In this document: positions 34,723 to 42,846 of the stretch, one piece after another
Numbering within the stretch: the first letter of the stretch is position 1
How the letters are laid out: each line of letters starts with the position of its first letter
Source: Phocoena phocoena
Taxonomy: Eukaryota > Chordata > Mammalia > Artiodactyla > Phocoenidae
Direction of reading: 5' to 3'
DNA: 64,000 bases
NCBI RefSeq assembly: GCF_963924675.1
Contig: NC_089222.1
Span: forward strand, 111,491,316-111,555,315
Notes under the pieces: model-generated
The model's database searches: none
Told to the model about the DNA's origin: nothing
Seen by the model: only the letters and a program-made list of their open reading frames with translations
Position numbers and translations under genes: made by a program

Positions 34723-35373
34723 GAAAGTGAAAATATAGGGACTACAGTAGATAGGCCTAAGACTCCTAGGAAAAGGAGAGAAAAACAAACAGAAAAATCG
34801 GATCCAAGAGAAAAACAAACAGAAAAATCGGATGCAACGCCAGGATTGTATCCACTTTTAGATGAATTTAAAGCGCTTTATTTGTCTCAGGATGAGTTGA
34901 ATCCCAAGGAGGAGGCGGATCTGGAAGCTATGCTGGATTTAATTATAGAAGGAAAGGTATTTTCCGGTCTGGTTGATACCGGGGCTGATCGCAGTATTAT
35001 TACTGCCACCTACTGGCCAAAATCCTGGCCTTTACAGACCTCCTCTCAGACCTTACAGGGTTTAGGATATGCCAAAGCACCCCAAATTAGCTCTAAAACA
35101 CTGACCTGGATTTTTGAAGATCAGAAAGGGAAGTTTCAACCCTTTGTGGTTGAAGGATTGCCACTTAATCTATGGGGAAGGGATGTGCAAAGCCAGATGA
35201 AATTAAAACTTACTAATGATTATTCCAAGACTGCACAGCAAATGCTGCTTAGGTCTGGTTTTATACCAGGCAGAGGGATAAAGAAAAATTTACAAGGTAT
35301 TGCTGCTCCTATAGAAGCTCAGGGAAACCCCAATCGCAGGGGGTTGGGTTTTTCTCAGGGGTCACTGAGTTAA
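34723..35373 (+). CDS. pro: gag N-terminal fragment fused in frame to retroviral protease
   Basis: The frame is open from 34723, just after a TAG, to the TAA at 35371-35373. The first part (to about 34930) resembles a Gag matrix N-terminus (LYPLLDEFKALYLSQDELNP). It then runs without a frame change into an aspartic protease with the active site LVDTGADRS (DTG at codons 44-46 counted from 34846), the LWGRD motif near codon 109, and a C-terminal G-patch (about codons 131-170, GFIPGRGIKKN). The rest of matrix, all of capsid and nucleocapsid, and any dUTPase are missing. There is no ATG upstream of the junction: a codon that could be the Gag start reads ATA before a glycine codon (34735-34740), and the first in-frame ATG is at 34930. 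Translation is therefore uncertain. The protease domain itself looks intact. Confidence 0.85.
   Translation, partial: ESENIGTTVDRPKTPRKRREKQTEKSDPREKQTEKSDATPGLYPLLDEFKALYLSQDELNPKEEADLEAMLDLIIEGKVFSGLVDTGADRSIITATYWPKSWPLQTSSQTLQGLGYAKAPQISSKTLTWIFEDQKGKFQPFVVEGLPLNLWGRDVQSQMKLKLTNDYSKTAQQMLLRSGFIPGRGIKKNLQGIAAPIEAQGNPNRRGLGFSQGSLS
34778..34837 (+). repeat. 30-bp tandem duplication in the gag start region
   Basis: Two adjacent 30-bp units (34778-34807 and 34808-34837) differ at one base (GATCC against GATGC). The duplication is in frame and repeats a ten-residue lysine/glutamate-rich segment of the Gag N-terminus. Confidence 0.9.
35322..35369 (+). promoter_or_regulatory. Candidate pro-pol -1 ribosomal frameshift site
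   Basis: The heptamer G GGA AAC (35322-35328) is in the protease frame in the X XXY YYZ register, and pol is exactly in the -1 frame. G GGA AAC is a known betaretroviral slippery site. Just downstream are small inverted repeats, CCCAA/TTGGG (35329-35333 with 35344-35348) and CTCAG/CTGAG (35354-35358 with 35365-35369), which could form a stimulatory structure. The pol frame is open back through this site. Confidence 0.7.
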
Positions 35374-37979
35374 TGATTCCTATTACATGGAAGACCACGA
35401 TGCCCGTGTGGATTCCTCAGTGGCCATTGTCTAAGGAGAAATTGGAAGCAGCGTCACAACTTGTGGAGGAACAATTACAATTGGGACACTTGGAACCCTC
35501 TCAATCACCCTGGAATACTATTTTTGTTATTAAAAAGAAGTCGGGGAAGTGGCGCTTGCTCCATGATTTGAAAGCAATAAATCAACAAATGCAAGTTATG
35601 GGACCCATACAGCGCGGTCTACCGGCCTTGACAGCCATCCCGCAAGGGTGGCCTGTTATAGCTGTTGATATAAAAGATTGTTTTTTCTCTATCCCATTGA
35701 ATAAGAAAGACAAGGAGAGGTTTGCCTTTACATTACCCTCAATTAATCATGAAAGACCTGATAAAAGGTATCAATGGGTCGTGCTTCCTCAGGGTATGGC
35801 CAATAGCCCCACCATGTGCCAGCTTTATGTTGACACTGCCTTACAGCCAGTACGGGAAAAGTTCCCGGGTGTTAAAATCATTCATTACATGGATGATGTT
35901 TTGCTGTCAGCCCCTAGCATGACACTGCTTGAGCAGGTTTTAGGAGATTTATCAATGAATTTGGAGACTAGAGGTTTATATTTGGCCCCTGAAAAAATTC
36001 AAAAGGGAGATTCTATTAGTTTTTTGGGAGCCGTTATAAATAAGACCACAATAATACCTCAGAAAATTGAAATTAGAACTAATCATTTAACAACTTTGAA
36101 TGATTTTCAGAAATTGCTTGGGGATATTAATTGGCTTCGACCGTATTTGAGTCTGACTCGCTTTGAATTACAGCCTTTGTTTGCTGTATTGGAAGGTAAT
36201 CCTGATCTTAATTCCCCGTGTCAGATGACCCCCGAGGCCCAAACAGCTCTTCAGAAGGTGGAACAGGCTCTTATGAAAGCACAATTACAGCGTTATAACA
36301 ATGCCTTGCCTATTTGGATGTGTGTTCTGCCAACCTTAGGATTTCCAACAGGTGTTCTTTGGCAAGATGGGCCTTTGCTTTGGATTCATACCAAGTCTCT
36401 GGGGATGAAGACGCTGTCTCACTATCCATCTATGGTTGCTGAGGTTGCCTTTTTGGGTATTAAACAATGTGTTTCCGCCTTTGCAATGTTGCCGGAAAAA
36501 CTTGTAGTTCCCTATACTAAAGATCAAATAGAAATATTAACTGCCACTACCTCTGAGTGGTCTATACTTATGTATACCTTTTCTGGAATTATTGATAACC
36601 ACTTGCCCAAGAGTGAAATTTTGAAATTCATTATCCAGCAACCTGTCATTTTTCCAAGGGTCACTGTAGAGCGACCACTAAATGATGCCCTGACTATCTA
36701 TACGGACGGATCAAAATCCGGAAAAGGAGCTTATATGGTTCAGGGTCAGCATCCTGTCGTTATAGACTATCGACCTGATGCTCCTCAAGTGGTGGAATGT
36801 CATGTGGTTTTGGAAGTTTTTCAACGCTTTCAAGAACCTTTTAATTTGATCTCTGATTCATTGTACGTGGTTAATGCAGTGAAACATCTCGAAGTGACCC
36901 CCCATACTCGATCATCCAACACAGTGGCATCCTTGTTGGCCGGAATAAGGTTTCAGATATTGCGCCGCCAACACCCCTTTTATGTTACCCATATACGGGC
37001 TCATTCCCTGTTGCCTGGTCCAATGGCAAAAGCCAATGAACAAGTTGATATGGCAACGTGTGTTTTCTTATCCTTGGATCAAAAGCAGCAAGCACAAGAA
37101 TTTCATGAGCTATATCATGTATCATCTGCAGTGTTGAGAAAGAAGTTTTTCATTACTAGAGCCGAGGCCAGACATATTGTTAAGTCTTGTTCCACTTGTG
37201 CCCAATTTTTGCCGGCCCAAAAGACTGGTGTGAATCCCAGAGGTTTGTCCCCAAACGCGCTGTGGCAGATGGATGTCACTCATGTTCCCTCCTTTGGGAA
37301 GCTCCAGTATGTTCATGTGTCTGTGGATACCTATTCCGGGGTGGTACATGCTACCCCTCTCTCTGGAGAACGGGTTCAACATGTTATTACTCATTGCCTT
37401 GAAGCCTGGGCAGCCTGGGGCAAGCCTGCTAAACTAAAGACAGATAACGGCCCAGCTTATAGTTCCAAGAGCTTTGCTCTCTTTTGTCAAAAAATGCAAA
37501 TAGAACATGTTACGGGCCTGCCTTACAATCCACAAGGCCAAGGTATAATAGAGCGAACTAATCGCACACTTAAAGAATTGCTTTTAAAACAAAAAGGGGG
37601 AATAGCGGAGAATTGCACCCCGAAGCAGAAATTGTCACTTGCCTTATTTACTCTTAATTTTTTAAATTTACATGATGAGAAAGAAACTTCTGCTGAACGC
37701 CATACTATACATGAACAAAAGGAACATGGTATAGTGATGTGGAAAGATGTATTGACCAATCGATGGAAAGGCCCGGATCGCGTTGTTGCGCGGTCCAGGG
37801 GATCTCTTTGTGTTTTTCCGCAGGATCAAGATCCAATTTGGGTCCCAACAAGATTAACAAGAGTCGTGGAAGAGGATCCCAAGGACGATGCAGGGCGCTC
37901 AAGGGATGATGCTGAGCTGGATGGTGTTGATGAGCCTTTCCCTACTCAAGGCGGAGGACAAGATGTTTTGGGGAATTAG
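35373..37979 (+). CDS. pol: Retroviral pol: reverse transcriptase, RNase H, integrase (intact frame)
   Basis: 868 codons from an ATG that overlaps the protease stop (TAATG); the real entry is probably by -1 frameshift upstream, since the frame is open before the ATG. Reverse transcriptase: catalytic D99 (VDIKD), LPQGMANSP at 138-146, YMDD at 172-175. RNase H: D445 (IYTDGS), E475, D495 (ISDS), D559. Integrase: zinc-binding H578, H582, C606, C609; catalytic D634 (WQMDVTH), D691 (KTDNGP) and E727 with 35 residues between the last two; C-terminal domain with WKGPDRVVARSRG and PIWVPTRLTR. Length and domain order are those of a complete betaretrovirus-like pol, with no stop or frameshift. The last 92 bases overlap the env start. 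It would copy the RNA into DNA and integrate it, if Gag-containing particles were supplied. Confidence 0.95.
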   Translation: MIPITWKTTMPVWIPQWPLSKEKLEAASQLVEEQLQLGHLEPSQSPWNTIFVIKKKSGKWRLLHDLKAINQQMQVMGPIQRGLPALTAIPQGWPVIAVDIKDCFFSIPLNKKDKERFAFTLPSINHERPDKRYQWVVLPQGMANSPTMCQLYVDTALQPVREKFPGVKIIHYMDDVLLSAPSMTLLEQVLGDLSMNLETRGLYLAPEKIQKGDSISFLGAVINKTTIIPQKIEIRTNHLTTLNDFQKLLGDINWLRPYLSLTRFELQPLFAVLEGNPDLNSPCQMTPEAQTALQKVEQALMKAQLQRYNNALPIWMCVLPTLGFPTGVLWQDGPLLWIHTKSLGMKTLSHYPSMVAEVAFLGIKQCVSAFAMLPEKLVVPYTKDQIEILTATTSEWSILMYTFSGIIDNHLPKSEILKFIIQQPVIFPRVTVERPLNDALTIYTDGSKSGKGAYMVQGQHPVVIDYRPDAPQVVECHVVLEVFQRFQEPFNLISDSLYVVNAVKHLEVTPHTRSSNTVASLLAGIRFQILRRQHPFYVTHIRAHSLLPGPMAKANEQVDMATCVFLSLDQKQQAQEFHELYHVSSAVLRKKFFITRAEARHIVKSCSTCAQFLPAQKTGVNPRGLSPNALWQMDVTHVPSFGKLQYVHVSVDTYSGVVHATPLSGERVQHVITHCLEAWAAWGKPAKLKTDNGPAYSSKSFALFCQKMQIEHVTGLPYNPQGQGIIERTNRTLKELLLKQKGGIAENCTPKQKLSLALFTLNFLNLHDEKETSAERHTIHEQKEHGIVMWKDVLTNRWKGPDRVVARSRGSLCVFPQDQDPIWVPTRLTRVVEEDPKDDAGRSRDDAELDGVDEPFPTQGGGQDVLGN
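37802..37824 (+). promoter_or_regulatory. Candidate env splice acceptor
   Basis: A pyrimidine-rich tract (TCTCTTTGTGTTTTTCCG) ends in CAG|G at 37823/37824. It lies 64 bp before the env ATG at 37888 with no ATG in between. This is the expected place for the acceptor of a singly spliced env RNA within the end of pol. Confidence 0.6.
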
Positions 37980-38523
37980 CCGATCCTGGCCAGTTCCTCT
38001 ACCGGTCCATTCCCATAGCAGAGTGCTTCCAATATTTTATTCCACCAGTTGTGAGATGAATACAGCCTGCACTGTATCGTTAGACGATAAATGGGTACAA
38101 TATAATGCTACAAATTTTGTTTTAAATAATACCCTTTGTTTTAGCTGGAATGCCTCTGTGGACTGCATTCATTTAGTTCGAAAAACCTTGACTGCCTGGA
38201 ATAACCCATTTACGGGAAATCAGGTTCCTCTGTCTATGCTAAATGAAGCCTTGACCAAAATATCACAGGGTCAACATTCTGGCTCTGGTACAGGGAACTC
38301 TAGCCAGAATGCAGTGAATGTTACCACCTTACTTTTGAAACATGAGGGCGTGGTCCCCCTACCGAACAATACAAAAAATTGCACTGAGTCTAACCGGACC
38401 AGGATTGCTCCTTACTGTGCTGCCATTGTCAATACGCCTCCAATTTTTACCCCGTTACGCTTGGGGACTTTACTACCTGGCTGTCCTCTGCCTTTACTTT
38501 CTTTAAGGAGTGGGTCGGTGTAG
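37888..38523 (+). pseudogene. env: env N-terminal (surface) fragment, truncated by deletion and frame change
   Basis: 211 codons from the ATG at 37888, overlapping the pol end by 92 bases in another frame, as is normal for these viruses. A hydrophobic stretch near residues 8-20 (LSWMVLMSLSLL) could be a signal peptide. Eight N-glycosylation sequons (N73, N80, N88, N137, N144, N160, N164, N169) and several cysteines fit a surface glycoprotein. After about residue 185-191 the frame enters sequence whose real coding frame is the transmembrane tail. It continues out of frame to a TAG at 38521-38523. The rest of the surface subunit and most of the transmembrane subunit, including the fusion region, are absent. 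Confidence 0.8.
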
Positions 38524-38690
38524 GGATGTTTGCAGTGTGTTGTATGGCGGGACTTGTGGTGTGCCTGTGGTTGATATGTCGTTTACGAACTCGGACAAAG
38601 CGAGATAAGATGTTGTTCACGCAGGCATTGGTGGCCATTAGTAAAGGCGACTCCCCTGGCGCCTGGATCTCCATCTTGAACGACCCGTAG
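38466..38690 (+). pseudogene. env: env C-terminal (transmembrane) tail remnant
   Basis: In a different frame from the surface fragment, 74 codons lead to the TAG at 38688-38690. They contain a hydrophobic membrane-spanning stretch (about 38508-38570), a basic stop-transfer segment (RLRTRTKR), then a cytoplasmic tail ending in SPGAWISILNDP, a pattern familiar from betaretroviral Env tails. It has no start of its own. Because the surface fragment reaches it in the wrong frame, no membrane-anchored Env can be made from this copy. Confidence 0.75.
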
Positions 38691-38899
38691 TGATTGCCCT
38701 TGCACAAAAAGGTTTATGACCATTGCACTTTTGATGGGAATCACGAGGCAACATCAGCCCCTGCACTCCGCAGTCTGTATGGACATTGCACGACGGGGAG
38801 GGTGATGAGCCAGCTTCTCGAACTAACTCTTGCTCAGCGAGCATCCCATGGGGTGAGCGTTTGTGCGGGCATTGTTCGAGTTCAGCTCCTGGGTCTAAG
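38691..38899 (+). other. Provirus region between env and the polypurine tract
   Basis: About 210 bp of 3' non-coding proviral sequence. A plus-strand open frame that runs from here into the 3' LTR is not protein-like. I see no accessory gene. Confidence 0.55.
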
Positions 38900-38917
38900 A
38901 AAACAAAAAGGGGGAGA
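38900..38917 (+). promoter_or_regulatory. Polypurine tract
   Basis: AAAACAAAAAGGGGGAGA lies directly before the TG of the 3' LTR. It is where plus-strand DNA synthesis would be primed. One C interrupts an otherwise all-purine run. Confidence 0.9.
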
Positions 38918-39355
38918 TGTGGGAAGCCGTTGTTCTGCCATGCCGCAGATAACGTGGAAGCCGTTGTTCTGCTGGTCGCAGATAACGCTTATCAGGGAGT
39001 AGCCCCAAGGCTATGTGCAAGGCTATGTGCCAGGCTATGTGCCACACATGCGCCACGACGAGCCAATATGCTAATGAAGGATCAGAATTGCAACCAATAA
39101 ATTGTGAACAGCACATATCTTGTTGAGTTAACCAGCCAACCACAGGTTGAGTTAACCAGCCAACCACAGGTTGAGTTAACCAGCCAACCACAGGTTGCCA
39201 CAGGTTCTAGTGCATTATAAAAAGCCAGTGTGAACAAAGCTCGGGGTCTTCCTTCCATCTGTCTATAACCAAGCTGCACTCCAATAAAGTGTGATACGAG
39301 AAGAATCTAGCGTGTGGTGACTCGTCTTTCTGCTGGTCAGAAGCGGCTCGCCGCA
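38918..39355 (+). repeat. 3' LTR of the provirus
   Basis: 438 bp, TGTGGGAAGCCG to GCTCGCCGCA, identical to the 5' LTR by eye, including the three 24-bp units (39123-39194), the TATA box (39216-39223) and AATAAA (39283-39288). Followed directly by ATCTTT (39356-39361), the right copy of the target duplication. Confidence 0.96.
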
Positions 39356-39432
39356 ATCTTTATCTTCTGTGTTGGGCCTACCACATCCTCTTTCACACAG
39401 TAGGTGCTCAATAAATATTCAGATGAAAAAAT

Positions 39433-41831
39433 ACTTTTTGTAGAAAAAAAGTCTCAGTATTTTTTATTCATTTTGCCCAGGAGATTTCACAAAAGGTTGT
39501 AAAATTTTACTTTAGGCTTCAGCAAAAGCACCTGTATCACAGATACTCAATAAACTGTAACAGGGTCATTAGAGGTAATTGGATCTATTTGAGCTAGGAA
39601 AAGACTGCCATTTGCCTTGAGGTATTTAAAATCAAAGATAGAATCTCATTTGTCTGGGATGGTTTGAGTGTGGGCCTGGATAACAGTTGTAACCCCTCCA
39701 GACTATTGTGGTTCTATCCTATTGATTTTCAAACATTCAAATAGTAAATGATAAAGTGACAATATGAGGATATACATACACTAACCTGTAATTCTTTATA
39801 TAACTACAGATTTCTACAAACATTATTAACTATTTTTACTTATATAAAACAATAAACTAGGTAAAATTTTGTATTTATAAAGTTTTTTTAAACCTCTTTG
39901 ATCTTTTTCCTATCTTCCTTAAGTACAGCTTTTATATGCCACTAATTGCTCAAAAACATAGAGTAGCCATTATTTCTTTATAGGTATAGAATTTTAAAGC
40001 TAGAAGAGATTAGAAACCACTGAATCTTTTCTGTTAATTTCACACAATGGTAACTGAGGTCTATAAAATTCTCATAACTATCAGAAGTAAAACTGTGACT
40101 AGTCTCCTGCCTCCTGATGTAATGTTCTTTCTACTTTCCCATCCTATACCTTTTTAAACTCTCCTTTTTTTGAGATTTCTACAATGAGACATCTTTATAA
40201 TTACTTGGAAGTACTTCCAAGTCTACCCTCAACACAAATCTTTACTTGGTGATTATCTTCTATTTTACAAACTTCTGTCATGAAAAGTCTTTTCGTAAAT
40301 TTCTCTTCTGCCCAAATTCAAAGACTGTCCTCCCATATGAAACAAACTCTGCCGTTCCAACTCACAGTGAACTATTGAGTCTTCAAAAGAAATATTCTGT
40401 ATCTAAAAGTTAAAAACTTTGCTAGCTAAGGAGCTGGATGTAAAGACAGCTTTCTGGCAGTTTATAATACAGATGAGGAGATTAAACATGTTCATGTTAA
40501 CAGGGCATGAGTGTTTTAAAATGGCCACAATGAACTGTTGGAGCACAAATAAGAGAGAGACATAGGTAGTATCTGTTGTAAGCAACTAAAGATGGTAAAC
40601 ATTCTGGAAAGAGGGAAGGACAATTCAAGACTAAAGTTAAGCACTATTCAAAGACAAGAGTTGGAAAGTGCAAAAGGAAAACAGCAAGTATAAAATTTGG
40701 CAAGGCTTTAGGGTTTGTCAAGCAGGGTAGTGAGGAATAAGACAGGAGTAAGTCAAGGTGAAGTTTGGTCATATACAGTCTTAATTTCCAAAAAAAGGTG
40801 CTTGAACTTCATTTTCCAAGAAGTATGAAACTGAGAATATTTGAACAAGGAAATTTCTTGATCAGAGCTCTGCTCGGGAAGATTAAACCAGCTGGAATCT
40901 ATTGAATGAATTAAAGAAGGAAATAACTGGACCAAATAGACCAGTTGGGAATGAAATATGATGGGACAGGCAAAAGTTGAGGAGGGCCAGGGCTAGAGCA
41001 GGAAGTGGGAAAAAAATATATGGGGTCAAATGTGCAACAACACAAGAATAGAATCAATAGGATTTGGTAACTGATTGGATATGGGCATGAGAAAGTGGGA
41101 GAAGCAGTTAACAGAGATGGCCATAAACAGAGAAAGAGAAAACAGAAGGACATGCAGGTATTGCAGGCGAAAATTATTATAATGTTTTTGAAAAATATTG
41201 AGTTCTAATTTAAATTCACATTATGCATATTAAATGTGTACCACAAACCACATGTATATTTAGACACAGTAGATTACATACTGACATATTGTTCATTAAG
41301 TGTTTCAACCATTTCCATCTTGTCTCTTCAGTGATACCAGATCGTTCTTGAGGAAGGGGGAGAAAGGAGTAGGCAGGATAAATTGATAAGTAGAAAGCTC
41401 TTATTATATTCCACAATCAAACACTATGTGTATGCTGCTATTCCCATTTTACAGATAAGGAAACTAAGGTTCAAAACTATCAGGTAAGTCTCATATATTT
41501 CCAGAGATGATGTAATGTGACCCCAGTCTTACTGACTCCCAGAACCCAGGGACTTTCAGGAGTACTAATCGGTAGAGATTCCAGGAAGCAGATTTTGGCT
41601 GAATATAAGAAAAAATAAAAAATGCTTTTCAACAATTAATTACAGCTCTGAAGTTCAAGAAGCAAACTGAGACCTACAGGGAAATGTTAATGAGATTATG
41701 TAGGTATGCAATCTGCAAGCAAAGGAAATCACACAGATTTTTGTCCCAAATTGTCTCAAGATAATAACTGATATGACAGCAAGGTACACAGAAGCAAAAA
41801 TTAAATATTATAGCTTTTCCTCTTCTTTGTG
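39433..41831. other. Intergenic sequence with old repeat fragments
   Basis: A possible MIR remnant lies at about 40000-40130. An old interspersed repeat of the same kind as 58290-58800 lies at about 40570-40940 (shared 'gcttgaacttcattttcc', 'ttgatcagagctctgctcgg' type motifs). A clearer MIR core lies at 41440-41540 ('cccattttacagataaggaa'). No gene is seen. Confidence 0.5.
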
Positions 41832-42224
41832 CTAAAGTATACACTTTTAAAAAATTAATTTAATTTTTTAATTTATTTACTTTTGGCTGCGTTGGGTCTT
41901 CATTGCTGCGTGTGGACTTTCTCTAGTTGCAGCGAGCGGGGGCTACTCTTTGTTGTGGTGCACGGGCTTCTCATTGTGGTGCTTCTCTTGTTGTGGAGCA
42001 CGGGCTCTAGGCGCGTGGGCTTCAGCAGTTGTGGCACATGGGCTCAGTAGTTGTGGCTCGCAGGCTCTAGGGCGCAGGCTCAGTAGTTGTGTCACATGGG
42101 CTTAGTTGCTCCACAGCATGTGGGATCCTCCCAAACCAGGGCTTACAGCCGTGTCCCCTGCATCAGCAGGCAGATTCTTAACAACTGCACCACCAGGGAA
42201 GTCCTAAAGTACAGAGTTTTAAAA
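41832..42224 (-). mobile_element. Older, long CHR-type SINE with diverged 21-bp target-site duplication
   Basis: The antisense long-form SINE (41853-42203) has repeated 'cagtagttgtg' units, matching the 'cacaactactg' of the plus copies. The flanks (41832-41852 and 42204-42224, both starting CTAAAGTA) match at 18 of 21 positions, which fits an older insertion. Confidence 0.93.
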
Positions 42225-42608
42225 TAGTTTCCTTTTGCTTTTCTTTTTTAACTCGAATGGTAGATGTTTTCACAATTTTCCTTGGATTTAATGTATACAT
42301 GTTTGAGTGTTGTGGTAGGACTGTAGAGATGTAAAGACAGTGATCAAATTCAAGTATTAACTTCTAATTAAGATTTCAGAAAGTAATTTGTTTCTTTGCT
42401 AAAGTATGTAACTTTACATCACAGACTACTAGTGGAATGAATAAGTGGAAATATGTTCCATGTGTACATTTCACAAGAAAGTAAAACTGAACGTTTTTTG
42501 ACGTTAGGGAGTCAAGCTCCATTGCACTTGCACACATAAATTCGCCCTGAGCAGGTTAGAAAATATAACGTAAACTAATATTTAGACTTTGAAGTTGAAG
42601 TGTAAATT
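42225..42608. other. Spacer between two SINEs
   Basis: Nothing recognised. Confidence 0.5.
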
Positions 42609-42846
42609 CAAGTCTCATCTTTTTTTTTTTTTTTTTTTTGCGGTATGCGGGCCTCTCACTGTTGTGGCCTCTCCCATTGCGGAGCACAGGCTCTGGACGC
42701 GCAGGCTCAGTGGCCATGGCTCATGGGCCTAGCCGTTGCGCGGCATGTGGGAGCTTCCCGGACCGGGGCACGAACCCGTGTCCCCTGCATCGGCAGGCGG
42801 ACTCTCAAACACTGCACCACCAGGGAAGCCCAAGTCTCATCTTTTT
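42609..42846 (-). mobile_element. Young CHR-type SINE with 15-16 bp target-site duplication
   Basis: The direct repeat CAAGTCTCATCTTTTT lies at 42609-42624 and 42831-42846 (the first C is shared with the SINE head). It flanks an antisense young SINE whose T-run reaches about 42639. Confidence 0.97.

Larger units (their letters stand above)
34159..39355 (+). mobile_element. Young class II (IAP/betaretrovirus-like) endogenous retrovirus, gag- and env-deleted
   Basis: A 5,197-bp provirus: 5' LTR (34159-34596), tRNA-Phe primer binding site, leader, gag-fragment/protease frame, full-length pol, disrupted env, polypurine tract and 3' LTR (38918-39355). I read the two 438-bp LTRs as identical, and the 6-bp target duplication is perfect, so integration was recent. 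Class II membership follows from the pro/pol arrangement, the G-patch after the protease, the YMDD reverse transcriptase and the betaretroviral style of the env tail. The tRNA-Phe primer is used by IAP elements. Missing most of gag and the middle of env, it cannot assemble alone; complete relatives elsewhere in the genome would have to supply Gag. Confidence 0.95.
33400..39432 (+). repeat. L2 (LINE-2) 3' end, split by a SINE and by the provirus
   Basis: L2-like pieces lie at about 33400-33800 ('gataactcccaagttgccc', 'ctgagaaactttttctggtaac'), at about 34032-34158 ('tataatctccctgagatcaa') and at 39356-39432 ('cacagtaggtgctcaataaa' then 'tattca'). Their order matches the L2 3' end, so they once formed one old element. 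The young SINE (33801-34031) and the endogenous retrovirus (34159-39355) interrupted it later. Confidence 0.65.
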
